Positions 8,320 through 16,962 of a stretch of DNA of 64,000 nucleotides are shown piece by piece. A program made the translations under genes and the position numbers. Numbering within the stretch: position 1 is the stretch's first letter; every line of letters starts with the position of its first letter. Under the pieces are notes generated by a model. That model searched no databases and had not been told where the DNA came from. It saw only the letters and a list, made by a program, of their open reading frames with translations. The DNA is from Nitrospirota bacterium. GTDB taxonomy: Bacteria; Nitrospirota; UBA9217. The stretch covers positions 1 through 64,000 of the forward strand of contig DATIZR010000061.1 of the NCBI GenBank assembly GCA_035516965.1, written 5' to 3'.

Positions 8320-8463
8320 ATGACCCAGAAATCACCTCAAACACGAGAAGAACTTGAACGACATCTTCAGGAACAACTGCGTCTGATGACGGCCTCAATA
8401 GTATCTTTTGATAAGGGGCTAGAAGAAGAAGGCAAGAGATTAGAAGATCAAAGGGGACGTTGA
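8320..8463 (+). pseudogene. Truncated small gene cut by a REP-transposase element
   Basis: 47 codons starting MTQKSPQTREELERHLQEQL. The N-terminal helix-rich part is convincing (Glu/Gln/Leu-rich amphipathic pattern through SIVSFDKGLEEEGKRL). The frame then enters the left terminal repeat of the mobile element at 8453 and stops within 11 bases. The product appears to be the N-terminal remnant of a longer soluble protein; no 3' remainder is visible after 9530. No ribosome site stronger than AAGGCGG (8304) is present. Confidence 0.5.
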
Positions 8464-9530
8464 TGTGTTCAGTGCAAAACTCTTGACAAGCGAAGTCCAT
8501 TTCCATAGAATCGCCCCATGCCACGACAAGCCCGACTCGATGCTCCCGGCGCTCTCCATCACATCATGGTGCGCGGGATTGATAAAGCCGATATTTTTCG
8601 CGACGAACAGGACAAAGCCCGGTTTCTGGAACGATTAGGCGAAAACGTGACAGAGGGAAAATGCTCCGTCTACGCCTGGGTCCTTATGGACAATCATCTC
8701 CATCTGCTTTTCAAGAGCGGCAAGTTCGGCATCTCCGCCGTCATGCGCAAGCTACTCACTTGGTATGCTCAGTACTTCAACCGCCGCCACAAACGAACCG
8801 GCCATTTATTCCAAAACCGCTACAAGTCCATCCTCTGCGATGAAGATAGCTATCTCCTCGCATTGGTCCGATATATCCATCTCAACCCGGTCCGGGCACA
8901 GATCGTCAAGACCATTGAAGAACTGGATCGTTATCCCTGGTGCGGCCATCGGACGATCATCGGGAAGGCGAGGCACGCCTGGATGGATACAGACGCGGTA
9001 TTATCCCAATTTGGCGACAGGAAGAGAAAGGCGATATCGGGGTACCGCCAGTTCGTGCAGGAAGAGCTGGGGTCCGGCCAGAAACCGGAGTTGACGGGCG
9101 GCGGACTCATCAGAAGTCATGGCGGCTGGTCAAGAGTGCTCGCCTTGCAGCGCAGCGGACAACAGCAGGAGTTTGACGAACGGATTTTAGGGACCGGCGA
9201 GTTTGTTCATGCGATCCTGCGCGAGGTGGAAGAACGTCAGCTTCGGCAAACGAGACTGTGCAGGCGTGGGAAGGGAATCGCCGACATTATCCGGGAAGAA
9301 TGCAGGAAGCGCGGCGTGCACGAGCAGGAACTGGTGCGCGGGAGCAGACGACAGAAGATAAGCCAGGCGCGCGCAATTATTGCGCTTCGATGCAAGGAAG
9401 AGATTGGATGCTCGGGAGCCGAGATCGCGCGCCATCTTGGCGTCAATACAACCAGTGTCAATCGCGCAGTCGAAAGGGCGGCGGCGTTGTCGGCAGACTG
9501 ATGCAATGCACTAAATGCATCAACGTCCCT
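8453..9530 (+). mobile_element. REP-associated tyrosine transposase element with terminal inverted repeats
   Basis: The element carries one transposase gene (8518-9501). The left end 8453-8476 starts GGGGACGTTGATG and the right end 9507-9530 is its inverted, imperfect copy: 20 of 24 positions match. No target duplication is evident. IS200/IS605-class HUH transposases normally act on subterminal hairpins rather than long terminal repeats, so the symmetric ends are notable. Confidence 0.65.
8518..9501 (+). CDS. REP-associated tyrosine transposase (TnpA_REP/RAYT, Y1 HUH)
   Basis: 327 residues. The N-terminal ~150 residues are the Y1 transposase domain: a MPRQARLDAPGALHHIM opening typical of this family, the metal-binding HUH motif in DNHLHLL, and the nucleophile tyrosine within the WYAQYFNRRHKRTGHLF region, followed by YIHLNPVRA. 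Residues ~255-320 form a helix-turn-helix of the DnaA C-terminal type (ADIIREECRKRG ... CSGAEIARHLGV). Such proteins nick and join single-stranded DNA at palindromic REP-like sequences. The gene is complete and probably intact; it lies inside terminal inverted repeats. Confidence 0.9.
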   Translation: MPRQARLDAPGALHHIMVRGIDKADIFRDEQDKARFLERLGENVTEGKCSVYAWVLMDNHLHLLFKSGKFGISAVMRKLLTWYAQYFNRRHKRTGHLFQNRYKSILCDEDSYLLALVRYIHLNPVRAQIVKTIEELDRYPWCGHRTIIGKARHAWMDTDAVLSQFGDRKRKAISGYRQFVQEELGSGQKPELTGGGLIRSHGGWSRVLALQRSGQQQEFDERILGTGEFVHAILREVEERQLRQTRLCRRGKGIADIIREECRKRGVHEQELVRGSRRQKISQARAIIALRCKEEIGCSGAEIARHLGVNTTSVNRAVERAAALSAD

Positions 9531-9561
9531 CTCGTCCCCCGGACAGAAAGGCGTTTCTACG

Positions 9562-12500
9562 ATGAATGAGAAGAATAATAAGCCAGGGGACAGGGCTGCC
9601 GCTCCGGAGCAAATCTGGCGAGAGGAACGGTTCCGCAGCCTCTTCATGGAATGTCCCGTATCGCTCTGGGAAGAGGACATCACGGAGCTCCTCGTCCATC
9701 TTGAGGAGCTGCGAGCCTCGGGAGTGAGCGACCTGCGCTCCTTTTTTGCGGGCCATCCCGAGGAAGTGGTCCGGTGCACAGGACTCATCAGGATCATCGG
9801 CGTGAACAATGCCACCCTGGACCTCTACCATGCCCCGGACGAGCAGAGCCTGCTCGCCGGCCTGTCCTCGGTCTTCACCGAAGAGTCCTTCGCGGCCTTT
9901 CGGGACATCGTTATCGCCCTGTTCGAGGGACGGACTCTGTTCGAGATCGAGGGGACGAACCGGACCCTGCGCGGCAAGGAGCTGACGGTCAGCCTCAAAT
10001 GGTCGCTCCTTCCCGACAGCGGGGGAAAGCTGACCCGCGTCCTGCTCTCGGTCGTGGACCTCACGGAGCAGAAGCGCATCGAGGAGGAACGCAGGAACAA
10101 CGACGTGCGGTTGTCCCGCGCCCAGGCGATCGCCCATGTGGGCGACTGGGAATGGGACATAGCGACCAACGCGGTCCACTGGTCCGATGAACTGTACCGG
10201 ATCTACGGCTTTGAACCTCGCGAGGTCGCACCGGACTACGGGCTCGTGCTGCAGCAGATGCACCCGGCCAGCAAGGACGAGTTCCTGCGGGCGATCGACT
10301 CGGCGCTCAAGGAGGACCGGCACTTCGAGATGGACTACCGGTTCCTCCGGAAGGAAGGGACCGACGCCGTTCTCCACACGATCGGCCAGGTGTTCCGCGA
10401 CGCCTCCGGCGCGCCGGTGCGGATGGTCGGCACGGTGCAGGACATCACGCTGCGGAAGGAGGCAGAACGCCGGCTCCGGGATACCGAGGAACGTTTCCGT
10501 TCCCTCTTCGAGAACGCGATCGACGGGATCATGATGGCCGATGCCGGAACGAAGTTGCAAATCGAGGCGAACAAGGCCATGTGCGCCATGATGGGGTACA
10601 CGCGGGACGAGCTCCTGCGCCTCAGCATCGCGGACATTCATCCGAAGCAGGCCCTGCCCGATGTCCTGAACGCCTTCGAACGGCAGCTGCGCGGGGAGAT
10701 CTCCCTTGCCGAAAACATCCCCATGCTGAGGAAGGACGGTACGGTCTTCTATGCCGATGTCAACTCCGTGACCGTCACCCTGAGCGGCAGACCGTGCCTC
10801 ATCGGGATCTTCCGGGACATCACGGAGCGCAGACAGGCAGAAGCCGCATTGAAAGTGCGCGAAAAGCAGCTTGCCGAGTCGCAGCGGATCGCGCACATCG
10901 GAAGCTGGGAGCACAACCTTTCGACCGGCGAGGTGTTCTGGTCCGATGAGCTGTTCCGTCTGCTTGGGCTCGACCCCCGGAAGGACGCTGCGGATTTCCA
11001 GACGTTCTTTGCCATGGTCCACCCTGATGACCGGCCGGCCTTGAAGAAGGCCATCGACGAGACCGTGCAGTTCAAAAAGCCTTTCAATATCGACTACCGG
11101 TTCAACCTGCGTGACGGCACAACCCGGATCATGCATGGGCAGGCGGAGCTGAGACCTGATGAAACAGGCAACCACTTGGTCCTGAGCGGGACAGGACAGG
11201 ATATCACCGAACGCAAGCGGGCGGAGGAGACGCTGCAGAAGACGTCACAGATGCTCGGCGCGATCGTCCGTTACTCCCCCCTGGCGGTCATCTGCGCCGA
11301 TGTCGACGGGAATGTCCTTGCGTGGAACCCGGCTGCAGAGCGGATCTTCGGGTGGAGCGAGCAGGAGGTGCTCGGGAAATTTAATCCGATCGTCCCCAAG
11401 GAGAGGGTTGAGGAATATCAGAGCTTGCTGGAGGGTGTCCGTCGCGGCCATCCCTACACCTCTAAGGAGCTGCGGCGCCAGCGGAAGGACGGGTCGCGGT
11501 TCACCCTCAATGCCTCCTCAGCGCCACTCTATGATACCGCCGGCAGCGTCATCGGATTATTGGGTATCTTCGAGGACATCACCGATCGGAAGCGCGCGGA
11601 AGCGGAGAACGACCGTCTTGCCCGAGCGGTCTCCGTTGCTACGGAAGGCATCGCCATGACGGATGAACAGGACCGGTTCATCTATCTCAATGACGCCCAC
11701 GCGAAGACCTATGGCTATCTCCCGAGCGAGCTCATGGGGAAGACCTGGCGCGCTGTTACGCCCCGCAAGTTCGTGCCGCTGATAGAGCAGGAGATGGCAC
11801 GAACGGTGCGCAGGAGGGAGATCGGCGTCTGGAGCGGCGAAGGCCCCGGCGTGCGCAAGGACGGGACCGAGATAACCACCGAGATCGCCGCCACGGCCCG
11901 GTGGAATGAGAAGGGGGAATACGCGGGGCACATATGCGTGGTGCGGGACATCACGGAGCGGAAGCGCGCCGAGGAAAAGATCCGGCAGAGCGAGGAGTTC
12001 ATCCGGGGCATCCTGGACACGGTGGACGAGGGATTCATCGTCATCGGCCGGGACTACCGCATCCTGACTGCGAACAAGGCCTACTGCGCCCAGGTCGGCC
12101 TGCCCGTTGACGAGGTGATCGGCAAATATTGCTACGAGCTGTCGCACAAGGTCAGCCGGCCCTGCTACGAGAAGGGCGAGGAGTGCGCCGTCCGGCAGGT
12201 CTTCGCTACGGGAAGGCCGCACGCGGCGCTCCACAAGCATATGGATCGCGAGGGGCGCATTATCCATGTGGAGACAAAGGGATTCCCCATCAAGGAAGCA
12301 TCCGGTGCCGTTGCGTCCGTGATCGAGACCATCAACAACATCACCGAGCGGCACCTGCTGGAAGAGGAGCGGCTCAAGACCCAGAAGCTTGAGTCGATCG
12401 GAACGCTCGCGGGCGGCATCGCCCACGACTTCAACAACCTCCTGCAGGGGATCTTCGGCTACATTTCCATAGCGAAGCGGACGCTCGATAAGCCGGAGAA

Positions 12501-13497
12501 GTCGCTCGCCATGCTGGCGCAGGCCGAGAAGGCCTTGCACCAGTCGGTGAACCTCACGTCGCAGCTCCTGACGTTCTCGAAGGGCGGCAAGCCGGTCAGG
12601 AAGATCCTGTCGCTTGCGCCGGTGATCGAGAACGCGATCAAGTTCGCCCTGAGCGGATCGCGCGCGGGCTACCGGCTCGCCGCGGACGACAGCCTCTGGT
12701 GCGTCGAGGCTGACGAGGGGCAGATCGGCCAGGTGATCCAGAACATCGTGCTGAATGCCGACCAGGCCATGCCGGAAGGAGGCACCGTCGAGATCGCCGC
12801 GAGGAACATCCCGGAGGGAGATGCTGCGGCGCCGCAGGGACTCAGGCGGGGGGACTACGTCGCCTTGTCGATCAGCGACGGCGGCATCGGCATCCCGGCC
12901 GAGTATCTGACCAGGGTCTTCGATCCCTATTTTACGACCAAGGAAAAGGGGAGCGGCCTGGGTCTCGCTACGTCCTATTCCATCATCAAGAACCATGATG
13001 GGATGATCGATGTCTCATCCGTGCCGGGGAAAGGCTCGACCTTCACTGTCTTTCTCCCGGCAACCCGCGCGGCGCAGGAGTCTGCCATGGCATCTGACTC
13101 CGCGAGGTGCACGACCGGGAAGAAATGCAGGGTCCTCGTCATGGATGATGAGCCGGTCGTCCGCGTCGTGGCGGGAGAGCTCCTGCGGGAGCTGGGACAC
13201 GAGGCGGAATTCGCGGAGCACGGCGATTCGGCGATCGAGAGATACCGGCGGGCGAAGGCAGAGGGCCGGCCGTTCGATGTCGTCATCCTTGACCTGACCA
13301 TCCGGGGCGGCAAGGGCGGCGTGGAGACCATGCGGGAACTGCTGGCGATCGATCCCGGCGTGAAGGCGGTGGTCTCCAGCGGGTATTCCGACGACGAGGT
13401 AGTCGCCACCTACCGGCAGTATGGTTTCCGATCTTTTCTGAAGAAGCCCTACGACATGATGGAGCTCGGCAGGATGCTGGACGACACGATAGCGTGA
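9562..13497 (+). CDS. Hybrid sensor histidine kinase with about seven PAS domains and a receiver
   Basis: 1311 residues, no transmembrane segment, so cytoplasmic. PAS-type repeats occupy roughly residues 20-170, 180-300, 305-425, 435-550, 558-680, 685-805 and 812-935; most end in the DITERKRAE linker. The seventh contains a CYELSHKVSRPCYEKGEEC cysteine cluster found in a PAS subtype. The dimerisation box GGIAHDFNN has the phospho-accepting H955; the ATPase has its N box around 1058-1064 and the GSGLGL box near 1131. The C-terminal receiver (about 1193-1310) has phospho-acceptor D1244. Phosphate should pass H955 to D1244 and perhaps onward; no output regulator is adjacent. The signal is unknown. 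Confidence 0.9.
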   Translation: MNEKNNKPGDRAAAPEQIWREERFRSLFMECPVSLWEEDITELLVHLEELRASGVSDLRSFFAGHPEEVVRCTGLIRIIGVNNATLDLYHAPDEQSLLAGLSSVFTEESFAAFRDIVIALFEGRTLFEIEGTNRTLRGKELTVSLKWSLLPDSGGKLTRVLLSVVDLTEQKRIEEERRNNDVRLSRAQAIAHVGDWEWDIATNAVHWSDELYRIYGFEPREVAPDYGLVLQQMHPASKDEFLRAIDSALKEDRHFEMDYRFLRKEGTDAVLHTIGQVFRDASGAPVRMVGTVQDITLRKEAERRLRDTEERFRSLFENAIDGIMMADAGTKLQIEANKAMCAMMGYTRDELLRLSIADIHPKQALPDVLNAFERQLRGEISLAENIPMLRKDGTVFYADVNSVTVTLSGRPCLIGIFRDITERRQAEAALKVREKQLAESQRIAHIGSWEHNLSTGEVFWSDELFRLLGLDPRKDAADFQTFFAMVHPDDRPALKKAIDETVQFKKPFNIDYRFNLRDGTTRIMHGQAELRPDETGNHLVLSGTGQDITERKRAEETLQKTSQMLGAIVRYSPLAVICADVDGNVLAWNPAAERIFGWSEQEVLGKFNPIVPKERVEEYQSLLEGVRRGHPYTSKELRRQRKDGSRFTLNASSAPLYDTAGSVIGLLGIFEDITDRKRAEAENDRLARAVSVATEGIAMTDEQDRFIYLNDAHAKTYGYLPSELMGKTWRAVTPRKFVPLIEQEMARTVRRREIGVWSGEGPGVRKDGTEITTEIAATARWNEKGEYAGHICVVRDITERKRAEEKIRQSEEFIRGILDTVDEGFIVIGRDYRILTANKAYCAQVGLPVDEVIGKYCYELSHKVSRPCYEKGEECAVRQVFATGRPHAALHKHMDREGRIIHVETKGFPIKEASGAVASVIETINNITERHLLEEERLKTQKLESIGTLAGGIAHDFNNLLQGIFGYISIAKRTLDKPEKSLAMLAQAEKALHQSVNLTSQLLTFSKGGKPVRKILSLAPVIENAIKFALSGSRAGYRLAADDSLWCVEADEGQIGQVIQNIVLNADQAMPEGGTVEIAARNIPEGDAAAPQGLRRGDYVALSISDGGIGIPAEYLTRVFDPYFTTKEKGSGLGLATSYSIIKNHDGMIDVSSVPGKGSTFTVFLPATRAAQESAMASDSARCTTGKKCRVLVMDDEPVVRVVAGELLRELGHEAEFAEHGDSAIERYRRAKAEGRPFDVVILDLTIRGGKGGVETMRELLAIDPGVKAVVSSGYSDDEVVATYRQYGFRSFLKKPYDMMELGRMLDDTIA

Positions 13498-13649
13498 GAC
13501 AGGACTTCCACGGTCCTTGCGGCGCCGGACGGACATCTGCATCATTGCTCGGGAGAAATGACCGACATGACGGCCACCCGTCAAGACCTCGAAGTGCCGG
13601 AGCTGCTGCGGCCCCGCTGATCTAAACAAACCTATAGGGTCGCCCAGTT

Positions 13650-13723
13650 AAAGGACACCGCCAAGCGAAAAAAGCTATCTTGCGAACTTCAGAGAACATC
13701 ACATTGTGTCCGAAGTGTCCTTT
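13650..13723. repeat. Inverted repeat, possible decayed mobile sequence
   Basis: In the gene-free stretch 13498-13998. AAAGGACAC (13650-13658) is repeated as GTGTCCTTT (13715-13723). A GGGGACGTTGTTG motif at 13758-13770 resembles the terminal repeat of the element at 8453-9530. Together they may mark a degraded insertion. Confidence 0.4.
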
Positions 13724-13798
13724 TCGCGACTGAATACGAGAGCGAACGGGACGACTAGGGGACGTTGTTGTCGAAATTGCGTTGCGTATGAACCATCA

Positions 13799-13825
13799 AA
13801 GCCGGAGGGCGCTCTCTCCGGCCTT
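13799..13825 (+). terminator. Possible hairpin terminator
   Basis: AAGCCGGAG (13799-13807) pairs with CTCCGGCCTT (13816-13825), one mismatch, followed by GTGATTTT. It lies ~300 bases after the hybrid kinase, so it may close that transcript or simply be intergenic structure. Confidence 0.4.
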
Positions 13826-13998
13826 GTGATTTTCAGCACCTGTTTTTAGCAGAGCGGGGGAGTGCTATACTTTGTTCAACAGCAGCAGCCGTCCGGTCGT
13901 TGCGGCGCTGCTCAGGAGGGTGTGCAAAGGGTCACTTCTTTGACCTTGACATGGATAGCAAGAATAAGGAAGCGACCCCAAACGCTTCCGCGCACGCT

Positions 13999-14583
13999 AT
14001 GAACTATCTCGCCCACATGCTCTGCAGCAACGGTACCCCCGCATCGATGCTCGGGAACTTCATCGCCGATTTCGTGAAAGGCGACGTGGAGGGCCGGTTC
14101 CCTTGCGAGGTCGCGGAGGGGATCCGCCAGCACCGCAGGGTCGACTGCTTCACGGACGCGCACGAGGTCTTCGGCGCGAGCCGGCGGCTCGTAAGCCGCG
14201 TTCGCCGGCGCTACGCGGGCGTGATCATAGATGTGCTTTACGACCACTTCCTGGCGATCAGCTGGGAAAGGTACTGCTCCACGACGCTCGACGAGTTCGT
14301 CGGACGGGTCTATGAGAACCTGGGAGGGCACCGGGTGGAGGTGCTGCATCCCGTGCCGATGGTCATCGAGAAGATGGTCCGCGAGGACTGGCTGCGAAGC
14401 TACCTGACCCTGGACGGGATCGACCGGACGTTCCGGAGGATATCGCGGAGGGTGCAGCGAGAGAACCCTCTGGGCACGGCGATCGAAGAGCTGGAGCGGA
14501 ACTACGACACTCTCCGGGACCATTTCCACTCATTCTTTCCCCAGCTCCTGGCGCACTTCCGGGGACAGCCCGGGTCAATGTAG
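13999..14583 (+). CDS. acpH: Acyl carrier protein phosphodiesterase-like protein (AcpH/DUF479)
   Basis: 194 residues from the MNYLAHM start, nearly the length of E. coli AcpH (193). An in-frame ATG at 13951 would add 16 residues without family similarity; neither start has a clear ribosome site. Family features seen: MLGNFIADFVKG, RQHRRVDCFTDAH, the DVLYDHFLAISW helix with the His/Asp metal ligands, and an EELERNYD segment near the end. AcpH is an HD-type metal enzyme that removes 4'-phosphopantetheine from acyl carrier protein. It stands alone; substrate inferred from family. Confidence 0.85.
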   Translation: MNYLAHMLCSNGTPASMLGNFIADFVKGDVEGRFPCEVAEGIRQHRRVDCFTDAHEVFGASRRLVSRVRRRYAGVIIDVLYDHFLAISWERYCSTTLDEFVGRVYENLGGHRVEVLHPVPMVIEKMVREDWLRSYLTLDGIDRTFRRISRRVQRENPLGTAIEELERNYDTLRDHFHSFFPQLLAHFRGQPGSM

Positions 14584-14885
14584 TTCATGTGATATCAAGT
14601 AGCGCGCCGGGTCATAGGCGGACGTAATGGGATAAAATCTTCAATCGTTAACATTTAACGTCTCTCTCCGGTTTATCCTCTAACCTTCAGTAACTCCCAC
14701 TAGTCTCATTCCGCATCCTGCTTCCTGTTCTCTGGTTTTTTGTCTACCCTAGGAAAACTCAGGTTGGATCGTCACTATCTCGCCGGTTTAGTTATAATTA
14801 GATTGTTCGCTGCAGGGCAAAAGGAATAACGACCACCAATATGTTGTTGAATTCCAAGGCGGCCAGATCCGAGGGAGGCAGGCAT
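14584..14885. other. Gap without a recognisable gene
   Basis: About 300 bases, more AT-rich than the flanks. It contains low-complexity CCTGCTTCCTGTTCTC-type sequence and no open frame with a believable start. It probably holds the promoter of the FAD oxidoreductase, but I see no clear -35/-10 pair. Confidence 0.5.
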
Positions 14886-16409
14886 ATGGAAAAGAGAATG
14901 GTGATCATCGGCGCCGGCATTGCCGGACTTTCGACCGGGTGTTATGCCCGGATGAACGGCTACGAGACGACCATGTTCGAGATGCACACCATCCCCGGGG
15001 GGCTGTGCACTGCCTGGAAGCGGAAGGGATACACCTTTGACATCAGCATGCACAATTTGCTCGGCACCAAGGCCGGACCCTTTAATCAGATGTGGCGGGA
15101 ACTTGGCGCACTCAAAGACCAGGAGTTCTTCCATCATCAAGAGATGGGCCGCATCGAGGGCAAAGGAAAGAGCCTCGACATTTGTGCCGATGCCAGACAA
15201 CTGGAGGACCAGATGCTGGCCTTGTCGCCTGAGGACGCATCCCTGACAAAAGAGTTCATCCGGTTGCTTTCGGCAAAGACCAGTATGGGCATCATGCCGC
15301 TGAAGCCGAGGGAGATGCTCGGCCTCGTGGACAAGATCAGGCTGGGAGCTTCTTTTCTTCCGCTCATGGGGCTCTTCAGGAAATACGGACAAATGACGCT
15401 TCAGGAATTTGCGCAGCGGTTCCAAGACCCTTTTTTACGAAACGCAGTCCGGTTCTTCATGGACTCGCCCGGGTGGCCGATGCTGCGCTTCCCCCTCGTC
15501 GGTCTTGCGGGCTACCTGAACGCGTTTTCCGAGGTGGGTGTGCCCATAGGAGGATCGCAGAAGATGATCTTCAAGATAGCCGATCTTTACCGGGAGCTCG
15601 GTGGCTCGATCTTTTACAAGAGCCGGGTGACTGATGTGATCGTAGAGAATGGCCGGGCATTGGGTGTTCGACTCGAGGACGGCACTGAGCATCCCGCGGA
15701 TATCGTGGTCTGGGCAGGGGACGGCCACGCGCTTATCTTCGATATTCTCAAGGGGCGCTACCTCGATCAGCAAATCAAAGGCATGTACACACATTGGATC
15801 CCCGTGCTGCCGCTTGTGCACGTAGCCATCGGCGTTCGCCGCGATGTGTCGAAAGAGCCCCACCGGACCATCTTCGAACTGGATAAGCCCATTACGATCG
15901 CGGGCGAGGAACACAAGTGGATGTGCTGTCAAAATCACTGCTGCGATCCGACCATGGCTCCGCGCGGGAAGTCTGTGGTCGAGGTATGGTACGCGACGCG
16001 CTACGATTACTGGGAAAGGCTTGAACAAGACCGTGCGGCCTATGACGCGGAAAAGAAGCGGATCGCCGAGGCGACCATTGCCGAGCTGGATAAGCGCTGG
16101 CCAGGCTTCGCATCCCAGGTCGAGGTCGTGGATGTTCCGACGCCCGCCACCTATGTTCGCTACACGGGGAACTGGAAAGCCTCACCCGATGGCTGGTACA
16201 TCACGCCGGACAACATGAAGCAGACCTTTCTCCGGACCCTGCCCCGTTTGTCTGGTCTTTACATGGTGGGGCAGTGGACCGCACCGTTCACCGGCGCAGC
16301 GATCGCGGCGCTCTCGGGACGTCAGCTGATCCAGCTGCTGTGCAAGCAGAACAAGAAGGCATTCGTGACAGAAGGACAGAACAGGTCAGAGGCACGTCTT
16401 GCGGCTTGA
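14886..16409 (+). CDS. FAD-dependent oxidoreductase of the phytoene-desaturase (CrtI) type
   Basis: 507 residues. GAGGGAGGCAGGCAT sets the ATG at 14886. The N-terminus has the Rossmann VIIGAGIAGLSTG motif (G9, G11, G14) for FAD, and the PGGLC(T)AW segment and FDISMHN that follow are typical of CrtI-like amine-oxidase-fold enzymes. The C-terminus has LPRLSGLYMVGQW and FTGAAIAALSGRQ, which close the FAD site. Substrates in this superfamily include carotenoids and retinol-like lipids; no carotenoid gene is nearby, so the substrate is unknown. Cysteines CCQNHCCDP near residue 350 are unusual. Confidence 0.85.
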   Translation: MEKRMVIIGAGIAGLSTGCYARMNGYETTMFEMHTIPGGLCTAWKRKGYTFDISMHNLLGTKAGPFNQMWRELGALKDQEFFHHQEMGRIEGKGKSLDICADARQLEDQMLALSPEDASLTKEFIRLLSAKTSMGIMPLKPREMLGLVDKIRLGASFLPLMGLFRKYGQMTLQEFAQRFQDPFLRNAVRFFMDSPGWPMLRFPLVGLAGYLNAFSEVGVPIGGSQKMIFKIADLYRELGGSIFYKSRVTDVIVENGRALGVRLEDGTEHPADIVVWAGDGHALIFDILKGRYLDQQIKGMYTHWIPVLPLVHVAIGVRRDVSKEPHRTIFELDKPITIAGEEHKWMCCQNHCCDPTMAPRGKSVVEVWYATRYDYWERLEQDRAAYDAEKKRIAEATIAELDKRWPGFASQVEVVDVPTPATYVRYTGNWKASPDGWYITPDNMKQTFLRTLPRLSGLYMVGQWTAPFTGAAIAALSGRQLIQLLCKQNKKAFVTEGQNRSEARLAA

Positions 16410-16609
16410 CACCGCTCCGGGCATGTGCGGGGTTTGAGTAAAGATTAGAAGCAAAGTTTCTTGAATGGTTCCCATACGAAAATTTAGGCGGGCGACCGAG
16501 GACGAGGGTTAAACATTTCGGATGTTCGAAGCCGATGTAGCAGACCCACCCTCACCCGGCTTTCCCTGAGGGCGAGGTGGTGCGATGACAAAGATACATT
16601 TATCGGCTA

Positions 16610-16755
16610 GTTTCCGAAATGTACCGAGGACACCCTGCACTCGCACCTCAGACACTTGTATTCACTGGGTGCAGGCGACCGAGCTTGCCGTGAAGAATTT
16701 TCGCCGGGTGCCATTCTTTGGCGCCACCTTTCTTCGGGCAAGCAAGAAAGGTGAC
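16610..16755 (+). repeat. Dispersed intergenic repeat, longest copy
   Basis: In the gene-free stretch 16410-16962. It starts with 22 bases identical to the inverse of 2040-2061, contains an inner ~60-base block shared with 4637-4697, and ends with a perfect 10-bp hairpin, CACCTTTCTT (16725-16734) with AAGAAAGGTG (16744-16753). No convincing gene lies in the gap. Confidence 0.7.
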
Positions 16756-16962
16756 GAAAAGAAATGGAAGTTGATAGAAGCCGTTGGGTTGCGCTTTGCT
16801 TAACCCAACCTACCGCTTTATCCATTTGACCCCAGGACTGCTCTGGAGAGGGGAGGGCTGACTATTCCTCGAAATGCCAAATCCAGCTCTCCCCAAACGT
16901 ACTGCATGGCACACATCGTCACTGTAAAAGACGCAACAACCCGTTTGCGCTGGCCTGATCAG

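Noticed and set aside
8124-8357. 77-codon gene before the truncated small gene
   Set aside because: No ribosome site, overlaps the more credible frame at 8320 and resembles no family.
16585-16803. 72-codon gene in the dispersed repeat
   Set aside because: The frame covers the repeat hairpin and its other copies do not maintain it.
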